In this document: positions 50,952 to 62,950 of the stretch, piece by piece
How positions within the stretch are numbered: position 1 is the stretch's first letter
Layout: each line of letters opens with the position of its first letter
From: Siphlonurus alternatus
Lineage: Eukaryota; Arthropoda; Insecta; Ephemeroptera; Siphlonuridae
NCBI GenBank assembly: GCA_949825025.1
Contig: OX463783.1
Span: forward strand, 13,861,628-13,925,627
Direction: 5' to 3'
Length of the DNA stretch: 64,000 nucleotides
The notes under the pieces: model-generated
What the model was told of the DNA's origin: nothing
Database searches by the model: none
The model's input: the letters and a program-made list of their open reading frames with translations, nothing else
Translations under genes and position numbers: made by a program

Positions 50952-50998
50952 CCTTATTGCCAGGGTATGTATAGGCTATACATACCCTGCCTTATTGC
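50952..50998. mobile_element. 29-bp perfect hairpin framed by 9-bp direct repeats
   Basis: Positions 50961-50989 form a hairpin with 14-bp exact arms (CAGGGTATGTATAG / CTATACATACCCTG) and one central base. It is directly bordered on both sides by the same CCTTATTGC (50952-50960 and 50990-50998). CAGGG ends and an 8-9-bp duplication would suit a hAT-type insertion reduced to its termini. Confidence 0.7.
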
Positions 50999-53164
50999 AA
51001 GATTTCTCAAACGCAGCGTATAATATGTCACACCATATGACACTTTTAATTACCAAAAGTACGTTAATTTTGTGTTGATTGATTGAATCATTATTGAATG
51101 TAAATAATAAATTAAAAATAATTATTGAGAATACTTGAATAATTATACTTAATCAAAAGAATTTTCATAATTACTAAATAAATGTAATTGATTTTATATA
51201 CAAGTTATAGTGATATAAAGTTTCAGCGTTTTCATTGTTAATAATTATTTAAAATGAACTGACATCTTTGAAATGCATTATATACAAATTATTCAAAATA
51301 ACAAGATGTTATGCTATTCAAACACTCAAATAATTAATATTATAATAGAATGATACACATAAGAAATAACAATAACAATAAGAGATATACTCACAGTTTC
51401 AATTGTTGCAATCTTTTCTTTGTTCTTGATTACACAAAATTGTCAAAAAATATTGTCCTTCGATTAAAATCAATAATTCATCAAAGTGGGGGCGTATTTA
51501 ACAAAAATAGTAGTGGGGGAAATTGAATAAATTATAAACAAAATATTATTAATTATTAAGTTTTTTCATTGTTAAACAAAAAACACTTCACTTTTATTTA
51601 TTATTTTTGTTTGAGATGATAAAAAAATATAAAAACTTTACGTGATTTTTATTTAAAAAAAAAGGTTGGCTAGAATGAGATCAGATGCGTATGCTCTGTC
51701 ATCCGAGATCTATCTAAGGTTTTAACTTTGATCTGCTACCTTAGACAACTTTTGAGCCAATGGAACTAACCTTAAAGCTTTGAATATCATCCCACCAACA
51801 TAAACTCCCCTCCATTACTATTTATATACTTCTCACAACATAAGTTTAAACATTTATTTTATTATAAAATATTTAAAATCAATAATTAAATTATAATTAC
51901 ACACTTATTCTTATTAATTATCATACAATTAAATATAACATTAAAATATAGAGTAAAATTAAATATTTAATTTGAAATATATATAAATCTGACTTTCCAA
52001 TTTCCCCTTAATCCCCACTATCATTTTTACCTGAGTATTTTCTCCCACCTTTTTTTCTCTCTCTCTCACTTTTTTTTTTCTATTTCCCCTTATGATGTGA
52101 TATACCTGTGAATTGTTAAAATATATATCTGTAACAATAGTATTGTTGATATCACATATATGTTGTTGTAAGTCATTTACAAACCATTGAGTTTAAATAA
52201 TATAAATAAAAAAAATATATATTATCTAAAAGTTGATATACTAAACCTTTTTTTTCTATATTTTCAAAACTGTATTATATTCTATTATATCCTTTTTATA
52301 TATACTGAAAATTTATGTATTTGGTTATGTTACTCTTTTTTTTCTTCTTTTTCTATTCTTTATCATCACTCCATATGTTAACAATATACAGGGGATATAA
52401 GTTATTGTAATACAAAAAAAAAAATATAGTACAGTATATATCAACACTAGTACTGACCACACATAACAAAAGATGTTACCCTAGCTTTTGAAAATGAAAA
52501 AAAAGGTAACTTTAAATATAAAAAAATTTCATATACTTATTGTTATCAAAAATACATAGATCAAAATTTTGTTTAAACTTGTTTGAAGTGTTTAAAGATG
52601 CGTTGAAAACTGATGTTACACAAGATCTTATTACATTGTATTATTATAATATACTTCACTAAAATATAGCCTTCTTTTTTATATAATATTATATATTGAT
52701 AGATTTATTGCAAAATAAAAATCCGTTTTAGCAAAAATAATAACACAGTATGGTACATCCCTCTCTTTTATAAAATATAATTTTTACTCTTCATTTTTTT
52801 TTCATATACTTAAAAAGCAATAAATTTATATTATATTTATATTTTTTTATATATTCTGATATATTTTTTTTAAAAGGTTATATTTTATAAAAGTTATGAT
52901 CTATAAATACGTATAAAATTTGAAAGTATGAAGTTACATTTGATTTGTATGGGGATTTCAACGATGGATAAAAGAATAATTTTTTTCCAGTATCTAATAA
53001 TTTTACTTTTATTATATATGAGTAACAGTCATAAACTATTAAGTTTATATGAACAGGTATTGATTTTCATGTGACCTTCAATGGTAATGTTGTTGTTTTA
53101 CAACGTTCGACTACAATCAAGAAAACTATAAGAAATCATGTTAAAATTTCTTTTGTTTTTTATA
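50999..53164. other. AT-rich intergenic DNA, nothing recognised
   Basis: A slightly GC-richer stretch at 51660-51800 (GATGCGTATGCTCTGTCATC) has no open frame. Otherwise only AT-rich sequence. Confidence 0.55.
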
Positions 53165-53215
53165 CACTTCAGTACAGCACGAATGCTACTTTGACTGACT
53201 ATACATACAACTTAA
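53165..53215 (+). repeat. Dispersed repeat family A, head fragment
   Basis: TACACTTCAGTACAGCACGA followed by ATGCTAC resembles the family head TACACTTTGGGACAGCACGA / ATGTTAC. Confidence 0.45.
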
Positions 53216-53424
53216 AGAAGCGAAGATATGGCATTTGATATATTGGTAGACAAAATAAGGCTTAAGTCTATTGAAAAATATTTCTCAAAAGTCAAAAGTC
53301 CAGGAAAGTATAGTTGACTTGTATCTTTCATGAAATATTGTACAGTACTAATAGATTTGAAGTTTTTTTCTACTATTATATTAATACGCAATTTTGGGGA
53401 ATGTTTTGGGGAATACCATAAACT

Positions 53425-53605
53425 TACTCTCTACCTTTATGATTTGCTGCAGCTTGATAGACTGAGTGATGTAGATTTGCTATTTTGGGAGAGATGAGAA
53501 TAGCATCCAGTTTTTTCATAGTCAAGCAAATGTAAGTTACACATCAAAATTCCACAAACAGAACAAGGTAACGTCCATGCTCTCTCGAGGTGTATATAAT
53601 ATATT
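53425..53605 (-). repeat. Dispersed repeat family A, copy
   Basis: On the minus strand: TACACCTCGAGAGAGCATGG, ACGTTACCTTGTTCTGTTTG, and later CTCAGTCTATCAAGCTGCAG. The first blocks line up with the 59.7 kb copy; the middle is strongly diverged. Confidence 0.5.
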
Positions 53606-55447
53606 ATTGAATGGAACATTTTAATATTTAACAAATGAATCATGCATTTGGAAAAAAATACAAATTTATCATTATAAAAAATACGAAATTATATTTAATT
53701 TATATTTTTATATTAGTATGTGAAATAATTTCAAGATTACAATAAATTTAAATTTAATGCTAATTTTCCTCATTAACTGAAAATATATAGGCTATTGCTA
53801 ATGATGCAATAAAAGGTACTTGTTAAAATACCATATTACAAAGTCCTAAATAATTGTAAACAAATTTACTTGCAAAAAAGCTTCTACTGTAGCATCAAAA
53901 TATTTTAAAATTAGAAAATAGTTAATATATTTTCTCGAGAATGTGTTATTTGTATTATAAATACACATTGAAATATATATCTTTACATATACTGTATACG
54001 TTCTAAGAATGATTGACTGCTTGATTACTTAGTATGAAATTACATCTGCTTTCAGTTCAGTGTATAATATACATAACATAACACATTACAATTATAGCCT
54101 TAAGATACTTTTTAAAGTATAACAGAATATCTTAATTATCTAGGATAATATATAATACATAATATTGCTTTTTTAAATGTCAATCAAGAAAACAGAATAT
54201 AAAATAAAATACTTCTCAATCAGTTAAATTCTAATTATTTTTTTTTTAAATCTGATATTTACCTTCACGCAACTAAAACAAAAACAAAAACAAATCGTGG
54301 GAACCATTGATTCTATTGTGCGTGATATACATTTTATTTATTTTTTATTTTCTTCTTCTCATCTAATTTTCTAACGGCATGGTACAAAATTTTAATGATG
54401 ACTGTCTATCCTGATGGTTCTAATATAATGTATAAAAAAATAGACGGATACGTGTCAATAATAATTATGGTATACAAGCCAGAGGAAAAAATGATTTTTT
54501 ATATCTGAGAATAGAAAAAGTTCATCAAAAATGCATTCCAATGCATCAAAATTAGTTCAGATCTTATTAAAATGATAAATTATATATAATATTATAGTTC
54601 CGTTATATTATTTTATTATATAAAGAAGGATATAAAAATTAAATATTAGGGTAGAAGTATTTATATTAGGGTAAAGATTAGGGCTATTAACCTACTTAAT
54701 ACTTTAACTATTACATTCTATATATATGCATGAAATAATTTTATCGTCTTAAACAGTACTTTTCATTACGATCATATAATTTTAATTGTTGAAAATTTAA
54801 ATTAAAATGTATTACCTTTTCTAAAAAGGGATCAAATAATACGTATATTTATAAATATATATAATACGCTTTAAGGTAATTCTTCATTAATATACTAATA
54901 GTAACAGTATAATTTTTATCCTTAAGGGTTTTAGAAATGTATGAAGTCTATTTACTCTATATGATATCATGTATTGGAATTGTATATGAATTGTATATAA
55001 CCTTAGGCTTATATTTAACTATTTAATATGATTCTATAACAAGATTTGAATAAGTATTTGCATACTTGTAGAAGTATGTAATGAAATAAAAGAAAGAAGA
55101 ACAGAAGGATAATATACAAATTGAAATTTTATTAGTTATTAAAAACAAAACAAAAAAATCTTGTGCATTTTTTTATACAGTATGTTATTATTTATTATAT
55201 GTAACAGTATTTTTTATTAAAAAAAAACTTGGTATTTGAAAATGGTACATAATTACATATACGTAATAAGATCAGAAAAGGTTTTCCACTCAATATATTG
55301 ATGAATCTAACAATTATTATAGGAGCTATGAAAATCTTTTAACTTGCATAATAAGACTATTTAATTATTATTTATCTCCATGGCATTAACATTGCTTTAG
55401 AGAGGATTTTTTTAATTCTTTTTACTTTTATCAAACCAAAATTTTAT
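53606..55447. other. AT-rich intergenic DNA, nothing recognised
   Basis: No open frame, RNA gene or repeat structure identified. Confidence 0.6.
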
Positions 55448-55765
55448 TGGTTTCTTCTAGTTACTCATAACTTGCCAAGTTTACAACCCGATTCTTCCGA
55501 AACCCTATATAGCCCTATATACAGTATAACTTTTGTGTTTTGTGGATGTTTCGTTTCCACGGCCTTGATGCAATCCATCCCGGCATTTACCTATGGCTGA
55601 GGGAAGCGTGGAAATCTGAGTCAGAATGGATGTCATGGCACAGCTATTGTCGCTATATAGTAAGCCATAAGTGCAATGATCCAAAACCAAGGGAACCACA
55701 TCATATATAGCAGGAATAATTTACCCAGATGTGGGTGTATAATAAATAAACGTGATTTTTGTTTA
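55448..55765 (-). mobile_element. Headless 5S-type SINE copy
   Basis: The copy aligns along the body of the 25 kb element: TTCCGAAACCCT, CATCCCGGCATTTACC, GGCTGAGGGAAGCGTGGAAA, AAGTGCAATGATCC and AAGGGAACCACAT occur in the same order. It has small insertions (TATATAG repeats) and lacks the 5S head. It sits alone in AT-rich DNA. Confidence 0.8.
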
Positions 55766-56789
55766 AAATAATAATTACAATTATTAAAATTTAAAAATCA
55801 ATTGGTTTTGATGGAATAAAATCTCTCAACCTGTGTTAATGTTTTCATGCAGTTCATAATATGAAGCTGGCTCTTAAATAATCTAATAAAAAAAATTATC
55901 CCGAAAAAAAAAAACACATTCATTTGATTGGGTTTGATACTTAAATAGTAGTAAATACAAAATATCTTATAGATACTTTGTTAAAAAAATTGCAACTTAT
56001 ATTACAAATTCTCACCATTAAAACCACCTGTGTTTTACAATAAATTTCCTATAAGAAAAACTAGATTTATTTCAATAATTTACTTTATTTTGTAGTTTTA
56101 CTTTTGTAAGTTTGAAAAATTCAATAGTATTAAAAAATAGAAGAAATTCCTTTAATCTAGCTTATGTTATAAACAGTAATGAAGCATTTACTGATATACA
56201 AAATAACTACAAAGAAATGTTAACCTCTTTAATATTAGATACCTTAAGTGGGTATACAAACCTTTCTTTCTTTCATCATTTATAGTGTTTTTTTCAGCAA
56301 TATTGTTAATGATCAGAAACAAAATAATACACAGTAGTTTTGTTTTTTAGATAAAATTTGAGGAGATGCGTGATCCCATGTCATTATAATTCTAACTTCT
56401 TCAATTTCAAATAGTTCATGTTATTTTTTTATGTGTAAAAAAAAAAAAACTATAATTTTATAAAGATAAAAAAAAATGGATGATCAAAGTATTTTTCACA
56501 CATTAAAAAAGGTGTCCTAATTTTATTTATGCTGAGAATTTAATATGCTTGTAATTTTAGTATATATTATTATAGTAGTATATGTTTATAGAAAATTATG
56601 ACTTTTTTATTGTTATATCTGTAAAAAAATTAATAAAATTTATAATAATATTACAGTAATTATTGCACTGATTTCACAGAACCCTTGGTTTTCATAGTTT
56701 TTAATTTTATGGAAAAATATTTGAAAGTTTATACTTGTACAAATACTATGTATGTATAGCATAGTGGAAATTTTTGTAGTAATAAATAT

Positions 56790-57118
56790 AATGAGATATT
56801 AGAATGTGAAAATTTTAGTAGCTTAATCGAAAGAAGGTGTAAAAATATGGTACTGTGAATTTTTTCAGATTTTTCTGAGACCGGGAACTATTTTTTAAAA
56901 AAAAATATTGAAAGTCTATTTTGATGACGTCACGGGCGGCACTTCTTAAGAAAACGGATAGGGCAGTGCTGCCCATGACGTCATAAAATAAACATTCAAT
57001 AATTTTTTAAAAATAGTTCCCGGTCTCAGAAAAATCTGAAAAAATTCACAGTACCATATTTTTTACCCCTTCTTTCGATTAAGCCACTAAAATTTTCACA
57101 TTCTAATATCTCATTAGG
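56790..57118. mobile_element. Palindromic element related to the 8.1/47.8 kb family but with different ends
   Basis: The inner halves (TTTTTCAGATTTTTCTGAGA, CCGGGAACTATTTTT, TGACGTCA) resemble the 8.1 and 47.8 kb elements, while the outer ends are AATGAGATATTAGAATGTGA and their inverted copy. The arms are almost identical. This suggests shared cores with exchanged termini. Confidence 0.85.
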
Positions 57119-57179
57119 ATATGGAGTATTTTAATCCAGAATTGTATCAATGAAATAATTGAATAAGGCGGAGGAAAAG

Positions 57180-57211
57180 CGTTTGTAAATAAATTTATTT
57201 ATTTACAAACG
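57180..57211. repeat. 32-bp AT-rich hairpin
   Basis: CGTTTGTAAATAAA and TTTATTTACAAACG are exact inverted copies around TTTA. Unlike the other two short hairpins it has no flanking direct repeat. It could act as a terminator-like or cruciform structure, or be incidental. Confidence 0.5.
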
Positions 57212-57364
57212 AATTCAAGAATGGTTATGGTAATACATAGATTTAATACATAAAATATAATACTTATATTATTTGATACATTTCAAAAATCACACTACCT
57301 CTTTTTCTACGTCATAATATTAGCAGTAATACAGCACAATTTTGACACTTTTACTCAGAAGTTG

Positions 57365-57450
57365 CATGGGGAGTCAGTAGTGACCTTTACAGACTAAGTT
57401 CCATAGTTCCCTGATTTTCAATTTTTGCTTAAACCTGTCTTTATAGCTTT
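57365..57450 (+). repeat. Isolated SINE central-domain-like segment
   Basis: AGTTCCATAGTTCCCTGATT resembles the central block of the SINEs (TTTCCATGGTTCCCTCA). No head or tail is visible, so it may be a very old copy or chance similarity. Confidence 0.35.
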
Positions 57451-58319
57451 CACTTAAATATTTTAAACAGCATAATTCTTCTTAAATTTAAATTTAAAAA
57501 ATCCCCGCTATAAAATCATAGAATATTACCCCCAAAATTAGTATTTTTATAATTTTAGGGACAATTTATAATGCATGGCAACTTAAAAAAAAAAAATGCA
57601 ACACACAATTTTTATAACATCTTCATCTCAATAAAAAATTAAATTCAATACAGTTAACTATTATTATGACATAAAATATCCTTTGAAGTAATAAAACGTT
57701 TTTTTTTTATGATTAAAAAAATATATATTATTACTCATATTCAAAGCTGCATGTACGCGTATCATAATGCATTTATGTATTGTAAGATATAATAATAAAA
57801 GTTCAACGTATATATGCTTGATGGGTACCGATTAAAAAGATGATTTTGATATTTTAGTACTAACGTATATAGTTATTGCTGCTTGATGCTTTCATATATA
57901 CAGACCTAAGATTAATTCTCTTCATCAGATGTTTGTGTACGGAAAAAAATGAACATATAAGTTATACACTGTAAAAAAAAATATAGCAGCGAGGGCCCTC
58001 ACTATATGAGTCGTATATATATTAATTAATTATATTTTCTATAATGTGTTTTTATCCAGGATATATTATAACACTAAATGTAAATGCATATACGTTTGAT
58101 CAGGATCTTTGTGCACTTGAGAACAGGCCTATATTGTACGCGCATAAGCGTGTGCATCCCTACAATAAAATTTATTTGATTCAAGTGTCTACTTATTAAT
58201 ATTTGAATAATGAAACTTAAAGCTGGATTTAGTAAGCTCAGAATTCTTCAGATTGAGAAAGACATTTAAATACTTAGACGGCCATCTTGTCTCTTGTCTG
58301 TGTGATGAGCTGTGTCAGA

Positions 58320-58510
58320 CCCGTTATTGAAAAACCCTTAGGAAGGTTCTAGGGGTCGAGGCCTCCTGAGGTCCGGCCTGGCGGCGGTCGGCCCGAGCCT
58401 GAACGTGCCCGCCTTCAGGTACTTGGTTCTTCTTCCATGGACCTGTGTGGGGCACGCGGAGGTGAATTGTTGTCAGCTATGAACCAAACGGGGCAGGGTG
58501 TGTTGGCGAG
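58320..58510. other. GC-rich island of unknown function
   Basis: GGTCGAGGCCTCCTGAGGTC, GGCCTGGCGGCGGTCGGCCC and GAGCCTGAACGTGCCCGCCT form a compact GC-rich block. On the plus strand it ends in GCCTTCAG followed by GTACTTGG, which could be a splice donor of a non-coding or untranslated exon. No supported open frame. It borders the 58.6 kb foldback. Confidence 0.4.
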
Positions 58511-58609
58511 AGGTTCCTCTGTACCATTATTTTTATTATTATTTTCTTTGCATTGATAGACAGACAGTGCTGTAGTACTATATAGTATTGTATGCATATA
58601 TAATCAGTA

Positions 58610-58898
58610 GTCATCTGTCAAAAGCAGTTATCTGGATTACCTTAATGCATATAATATACACTCCTCGCCTCTGAAAAGTTTCCATCTGCAGCCTTGTTAA
58701 TCACCATGCCGTGTGTTATATTGGGGGGGTAGTATTATTTATTATATGGTTATATTTAGTCACTATATGCCCCGTAAGTATAACACACGGTATGGTGATT
58801 AAAAAGGCTGCAAAAGGAAACTTTTCAGAGGCGAGGATTGTTCAAAATATATAAGCTAAACATTCAATATGAGTGATAAACTGCTTTTGCCAGATGAA
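58610..58898. mobile_element. Foldback element, about 290 bp
   Basis: CCTCGCCTCTGAAAAGTTTC on the left is exactly inverted at the right (GAAACTTTTCAGAGGCGAGG), followed inwards by GCAGCC, TTAATCACCAT and GTGTGTTATA and outwards by CATCTGTCAAAAGCAGTT / AACTGCTTTTGCCAGATG. A half-copy occurs at 28.1 kb. Confidence 0.87.
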
Positions 58899-59639
58899 TT
58901 GTATGTAGGTATCTATTTGACAAAAATTGACAATTAAAAATTATGAATTTTGAGACAAGTGTTTAAATCTTGAAATATTTATATATATAATGAAATTCAA
59001 GTAAATCTATTTAAATTTATGTTATATATAAAATTTCAGTGATCTGTACATGTCATAATTCTTACCAAAGTATTTTCACTGTGTAGGAGGTAGCAATGAG
59101 GAGGATAACTTTTATGTTCATCGGTTTGATCATGAAGATTTGTCCTTGACACTTGAGGTTACGAAATACATATAGAAGGTAACGTACAAACACACGCATA
59201 ATTAATCTAAATATTACACTATTTTTTTTTCTTTTACATTGGAATTTAAATTATTATTAATTATAAATGTTCTAATTATATGTTTCAAGTTTTTTAATGC
59301 TCTATAATATGTTTTTTTCTACTTTTTTTTTGTATAATGTGATTAATACAGCCTCGATCATCAATCATTGTTACCGTATACTAGATTTTCCATGTTTTAT
59401 TTACAAAAAATTGGGTTAACAAAACGAAAAGTAATCAATTTTGAATTATTTTAAACTACATAATAATTTGTTTGTATTATACTTTGTTTTCAGTATAATC
59501 TCAGTCAGAAAATAAAATGAAAATACAAATTAAAATAATCTCAATTTCTAGAAATGTACACCCATTGTACTAGAAATTGTCAGTATTAATGCTGCTTAAA
59601 AGTAACTGCATGGTATACAGTAGACCTCTGGAAAGCAAG

Positions 59640-59818
59640 AAATTTATCACTTATATCTAATTGTTTGGAGCTGCAGCTTCAAGGAAAAAAGATGCAGGTT
59701 TCAATTTTGGAAGAGGTAAGACCTCCATCACCACACCTCCATATAGACTGCGTGACAACGTCCACAAATGAGCAGGGCGGTAACGTTTGTGGTGTCCCAT
59801 AGTGTACAATCATGTAAT
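59640..59818 (-). repeat. Dispersed repeat family A, best-preserved copy
   Basis: On the minus strand it reads GTACACTATGGGACACCACA, AACGTTACCGCCCTGCTCAT, TTGTGGACGTTGTCACGCAG, TCTATATGGAGGTGTGGTGA, then TGAAACCTGCATC and a T-run. It is GC-richer than the flanks and has no open frame. Probably an old SINE or non-autonomous DNA element; no terminal repeats were found. Confidence 0.65.
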
Positions 59819-60629
59819 TCTAAAAATTATGTCCTACATGGCTACTTAAAAAAAATTAATAAATGTTCTGTATATTTATTAAAAATTTCCAATAGGTCAG
59901 TTCATAAATATATACGATTGAAGTGAATCAAGAATCACATGAACCTTCTATACTTAAGTGATATAAATAAAATTGGCTCTTTATTCTTATTTGATCATGT
60001 ATTTACGAACAGAGAGGAAAAATTAATGCCAGCAAATTTCTATGTGAGTTTTAATTATAATGTGCATCATAACATTTATTAATAAAAGTACATACAATTT
60101 TAAATGCAACATTTTTGTCGATGAATTTACTTTAAGTTCGACATAAATGCTGAATCATTAACTCGTCAACTCAAACTAAATTAAATAAAAGAACTATTTT
60201 TTGTTGATTATGTTTTTTTAAAAGAAGAAGAAATGAATTTAAAATAATGCAGAAAAATTAGACGCAATACTATACAATAGTATCATAAAAAAATATACAG
60301 TGTAGTAAATCTTCTTCTGATCATTAAATATAAAAAGAAATAATAAGTTCTCTTTACCTTTGACGTATGTATAAGTATCAATAAAAATGTAAGCTCTATA
60401 ATATATTATTTATGCAGCTGATGTTGGTACACAAAAAAAAATATGTAAACAATTGCACAAGGACAAAATAATAATTCATAATAAATTTTTAAATCAGTCA
60501 TGATACACTAAATTATAAAATATTGTTCACATTTTTCCAATATTTTTTTCAGATGTTTTGTGTTTAACTTACAAATTTCATTAAAAAATCTGAAAAATTG
60601 TTTATCCTTATTATTAAACATCACTTTCG

Positions 60630-61240
60630 GGACCCCAAAATTAACCAGCGTTTTCCTATGCTGGGACGCACTTCCTTTGGGCGAGCGTCTGGGTTCGTCG
60701 GAACCCGACGAAACTTTTCCTGGGGGTTCCCGGGGGTGGCCGCCGTAACCGGGAAAATAATAAAAAATCCACGTCCGGGGGGGGACTGGGGGTGAATTTT
60801 TTTATCTAGATTTTTGGGGTTTTTCGGTCTCCGAGCTCTTCCGGTGCCCTGCGCTGGCCTTGGCCGGTGGAGGTCTTTGCCCGGTGAACTTTTGTTGCTG
60901 CCGAGTCGTGTTCGGTTCCGGACACCGGACACCCTTTCGGCAGCGCACGCCGCCCGTGAGGTTACGTTTGGAAATTTGGGCTCTTCGGTGTCGTGTGGTC
61001 TGTGTTTCGAATCACCGTGTGTTCGAGTGTTGGTGCGTGGTGTGTTGTCGTGGCCGTGTAGTGAGGACGTCACGCTATTGCGACGTATTACGTGTCACTT
61101 TGATGTGTTATGGCCCTCTATCATGCACTTTGAATCACAAATGTGGACATCGTGGACACGAGGTGACCTTGTGCCGCGTGACTCCACGGCTAGGGGATCT
61201 CCTCCCTGAGTTCATCTTTTCGTTGGTTTCGATTTGTGTT
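60630..61240. other. Long GC-rich island, possible foreign or transposon-derived segment
   Basis: About 600 bp with G/C runs (GGGGGTTCCCGGGGGTGGCC, CCGGTGGAGGTCTTTGCCCG) and many CpGs, with sharp edges to AT-rich flanks. Overlapping open frames on both strands (up to 150 codons on the minus strand) are what GC-rich DNA gives by chance. One plus-strand frame contains CGHRGHEVTLC, three of four ligands of a CCHC zinc knuckle (the first Cys is replaced by Asn), as in retroelement Gag proteins; this is weak. I do not recognise the origin. Confidence 0.6.
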
Positions 61241-62608
61241 TTCTGATACGTAAACGATGCAACACACAACGTACTAGTAAAAACATGTAACGAATTAAAG
61301 TATTTAGCTCTAGCTATGCTATATTTACATGACAAAGTCTATTACCTGTGGATTCATTGATGACAGTTAAGTCATTTTTAATTATTTTTTATTACATGTG
61401 TGTTTCATGCCTTCATTTGAACGTACAGGGTATTCATGCAATGTATGTTGTTGTTTTTAAATTGAAGGCAAATTATTATAGGATTGTTTCCATACTTATA
61501 TAATTATTAGTATTATAATTATATGATACTAATAAAATAAATTATATGCTTCAAAATCGTAACAAAAGGCAGGGAATTATTGGGAATAAACAACCGAAAC
61601 GAGTCACATGAGTGCACTCATAATAATGTGGAAAAAAATAGTTAAGTCATCCCTAAAACTATAATATACTAATTGCATTTTATTAGCACATTCCCCCGGA
61701 TACTTTTTTTCTTCCCACGATACACCGCGACCATTCTTTTGTAAGTTTTCATGGTTCCCCTATTGAATCTATTGATGCTTAATTCTTCTCAAATCAAATT
61801 ACAAAAACATGAATAATTTTTTAATATAAATACATATAGTCATATACACCCATCTAAGATGTTGTTAAATATTGTTATGTATATCAGAAATTTTTTTAAT
61901 CTTCAAACCGGTCAAACCATATTATAAAATCACTTAAAATAAGTAAAAAAATTCAAATTTATTTATTTAAAAAACATATTCGTAAATCAGTATTTTTTGG
62001 TCTGACAATTATAATTACTAAGAGAGTAAGCATGTTGGGACATGTAATAAATCTTAAGTGTGGTATCTACATGGAGTATCTTAGTGTGGGAGATTCCCTT
62101 TTGAACTGTGCAAACTGTCTCGTTTTTATTAATGTATAATATATACTTTTTTTGAACATTAAAAATATATATGAAACAAATAAATCATTTATACGATACT
62201 TAAAAAAACAATAGTAAAGTTTATATATTATGTTTCAATATGTACTACAATGTATTAGTATATAGTTATATAGTGTAGATTCACATATTATAGGTTAGAA
62301 ACGTAAAAGGAGTTGTAAACATTGAATTTTCTGTTTTACAAAACCCTAAGGGGCTTAAAGTAATAAATTTTAACACACAAGTATAAGAATTAAAATACAA
62401 TTATAACATATTTAAATAACGTTACGTTTATATATGTTCTAACTATATTACAGCTGTAAACAAAATATATGTTTGTGTATCATGTCTTATATATTATATG
62501 CATAAGTATATAAGTATATTATATTTTTTATTTATTTAAGGATTAATCTTACAGGTGTTGAGATATCGAAATCGGCACCCCTTGATTTCAATGAATTTTG
62601 CAGGGGAC
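61241..62608. other. AT-rich intergenic DNA
   Basis: Apart from the possible SINE-core segment at 61.7 kb I see nothing to annotate before the 34-bp palindrome. Confidence 0.55.
61700..61800 (+). repeat. Isolated SINE central-domain-like segment
   Basis: TTTTCATGGTTCCCCTATTG resembles the SINE core. Just before it, GCACATTCCCCCGG and CCACGATACACCGCGACC form a locally GC-richer stretch that I cannot classify. Confidence 0.3.
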
Positions 62609-62656
62609 TTTTAACCAGAGATCTTATAGTGTACACTATAAGATCTCTGTTTTAAC
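62609..62656. mobile_element. 34-bp perfect palindrome framed by 7-bp direct repeats
   Basis: Positions 62616-62649 are a perfect palindrome with 17-bp arms (CAGAGATCTTATAGTGT and its complement). TTTTAAC lies directly at both sides (62609-62615 and 62650-62656). The organisation mirrors the 50.9 kb hairpin. Confidence 0.7.
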
Positions 62657-62771
62657 TCACTAAGTTTAATGGGTACTGATGGCTATCTATACTGATGGCT
62701 TACAAATTTTGAAGTGGATCTGTTTTAATAATTTTGTGAAAATTAATGTAGAGATTTAACATGAGTCTCAT

Positions 62772-62950
62772 AGAGGGACATTCACAAAGCAATTTAACCC
62801 CAACTTTAGCCCCAAGTTTTATCCCTGGTACTAAACATGGTGCTAAACTAGGAGCTAGACATGGTTAGCCCCTGGTTTAGCACCATGTTTAGTACCAGGG
62901 ATAAAACTTGGGGCTAAAGTTGAGGTTAAATTGCTTTGTGAATGCCCTCC
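62772..62950. mobile_element. Palindromic MITE, near-perfect, with GCATTCACAAAG-type ends
   Basis: The arms (about 85 bp each) carry AGCCCCAAGTTTTATCCCTG, GTACTAAACATGGTGCTAAA and their inverted copies; the outer ends are GAGGGACATTCACAAAGC and GCTTTGTGAATGCCCTC. Arm identity is very high, so the copy is young or kept alike by gene conversion. Its ends match the 33.2 kb element while the interior differs. Confidence 0.88.

Noticed and set aside
59551..59581. Hairpin CAATTTCTAG ... CTAGAAATTG as another mini-insertion
   Set aside because: The interior is not symmetric and there is no flanking direct repeat.
60621..61246. Three overlapping open frames of 128-150 codons in the GC-rich island
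   Set aside because: GC-rich DNA is poor in stop codons, the frames overlap on both strands, and no complete domain is visible; the CCHC-like motif lacks one ligand.
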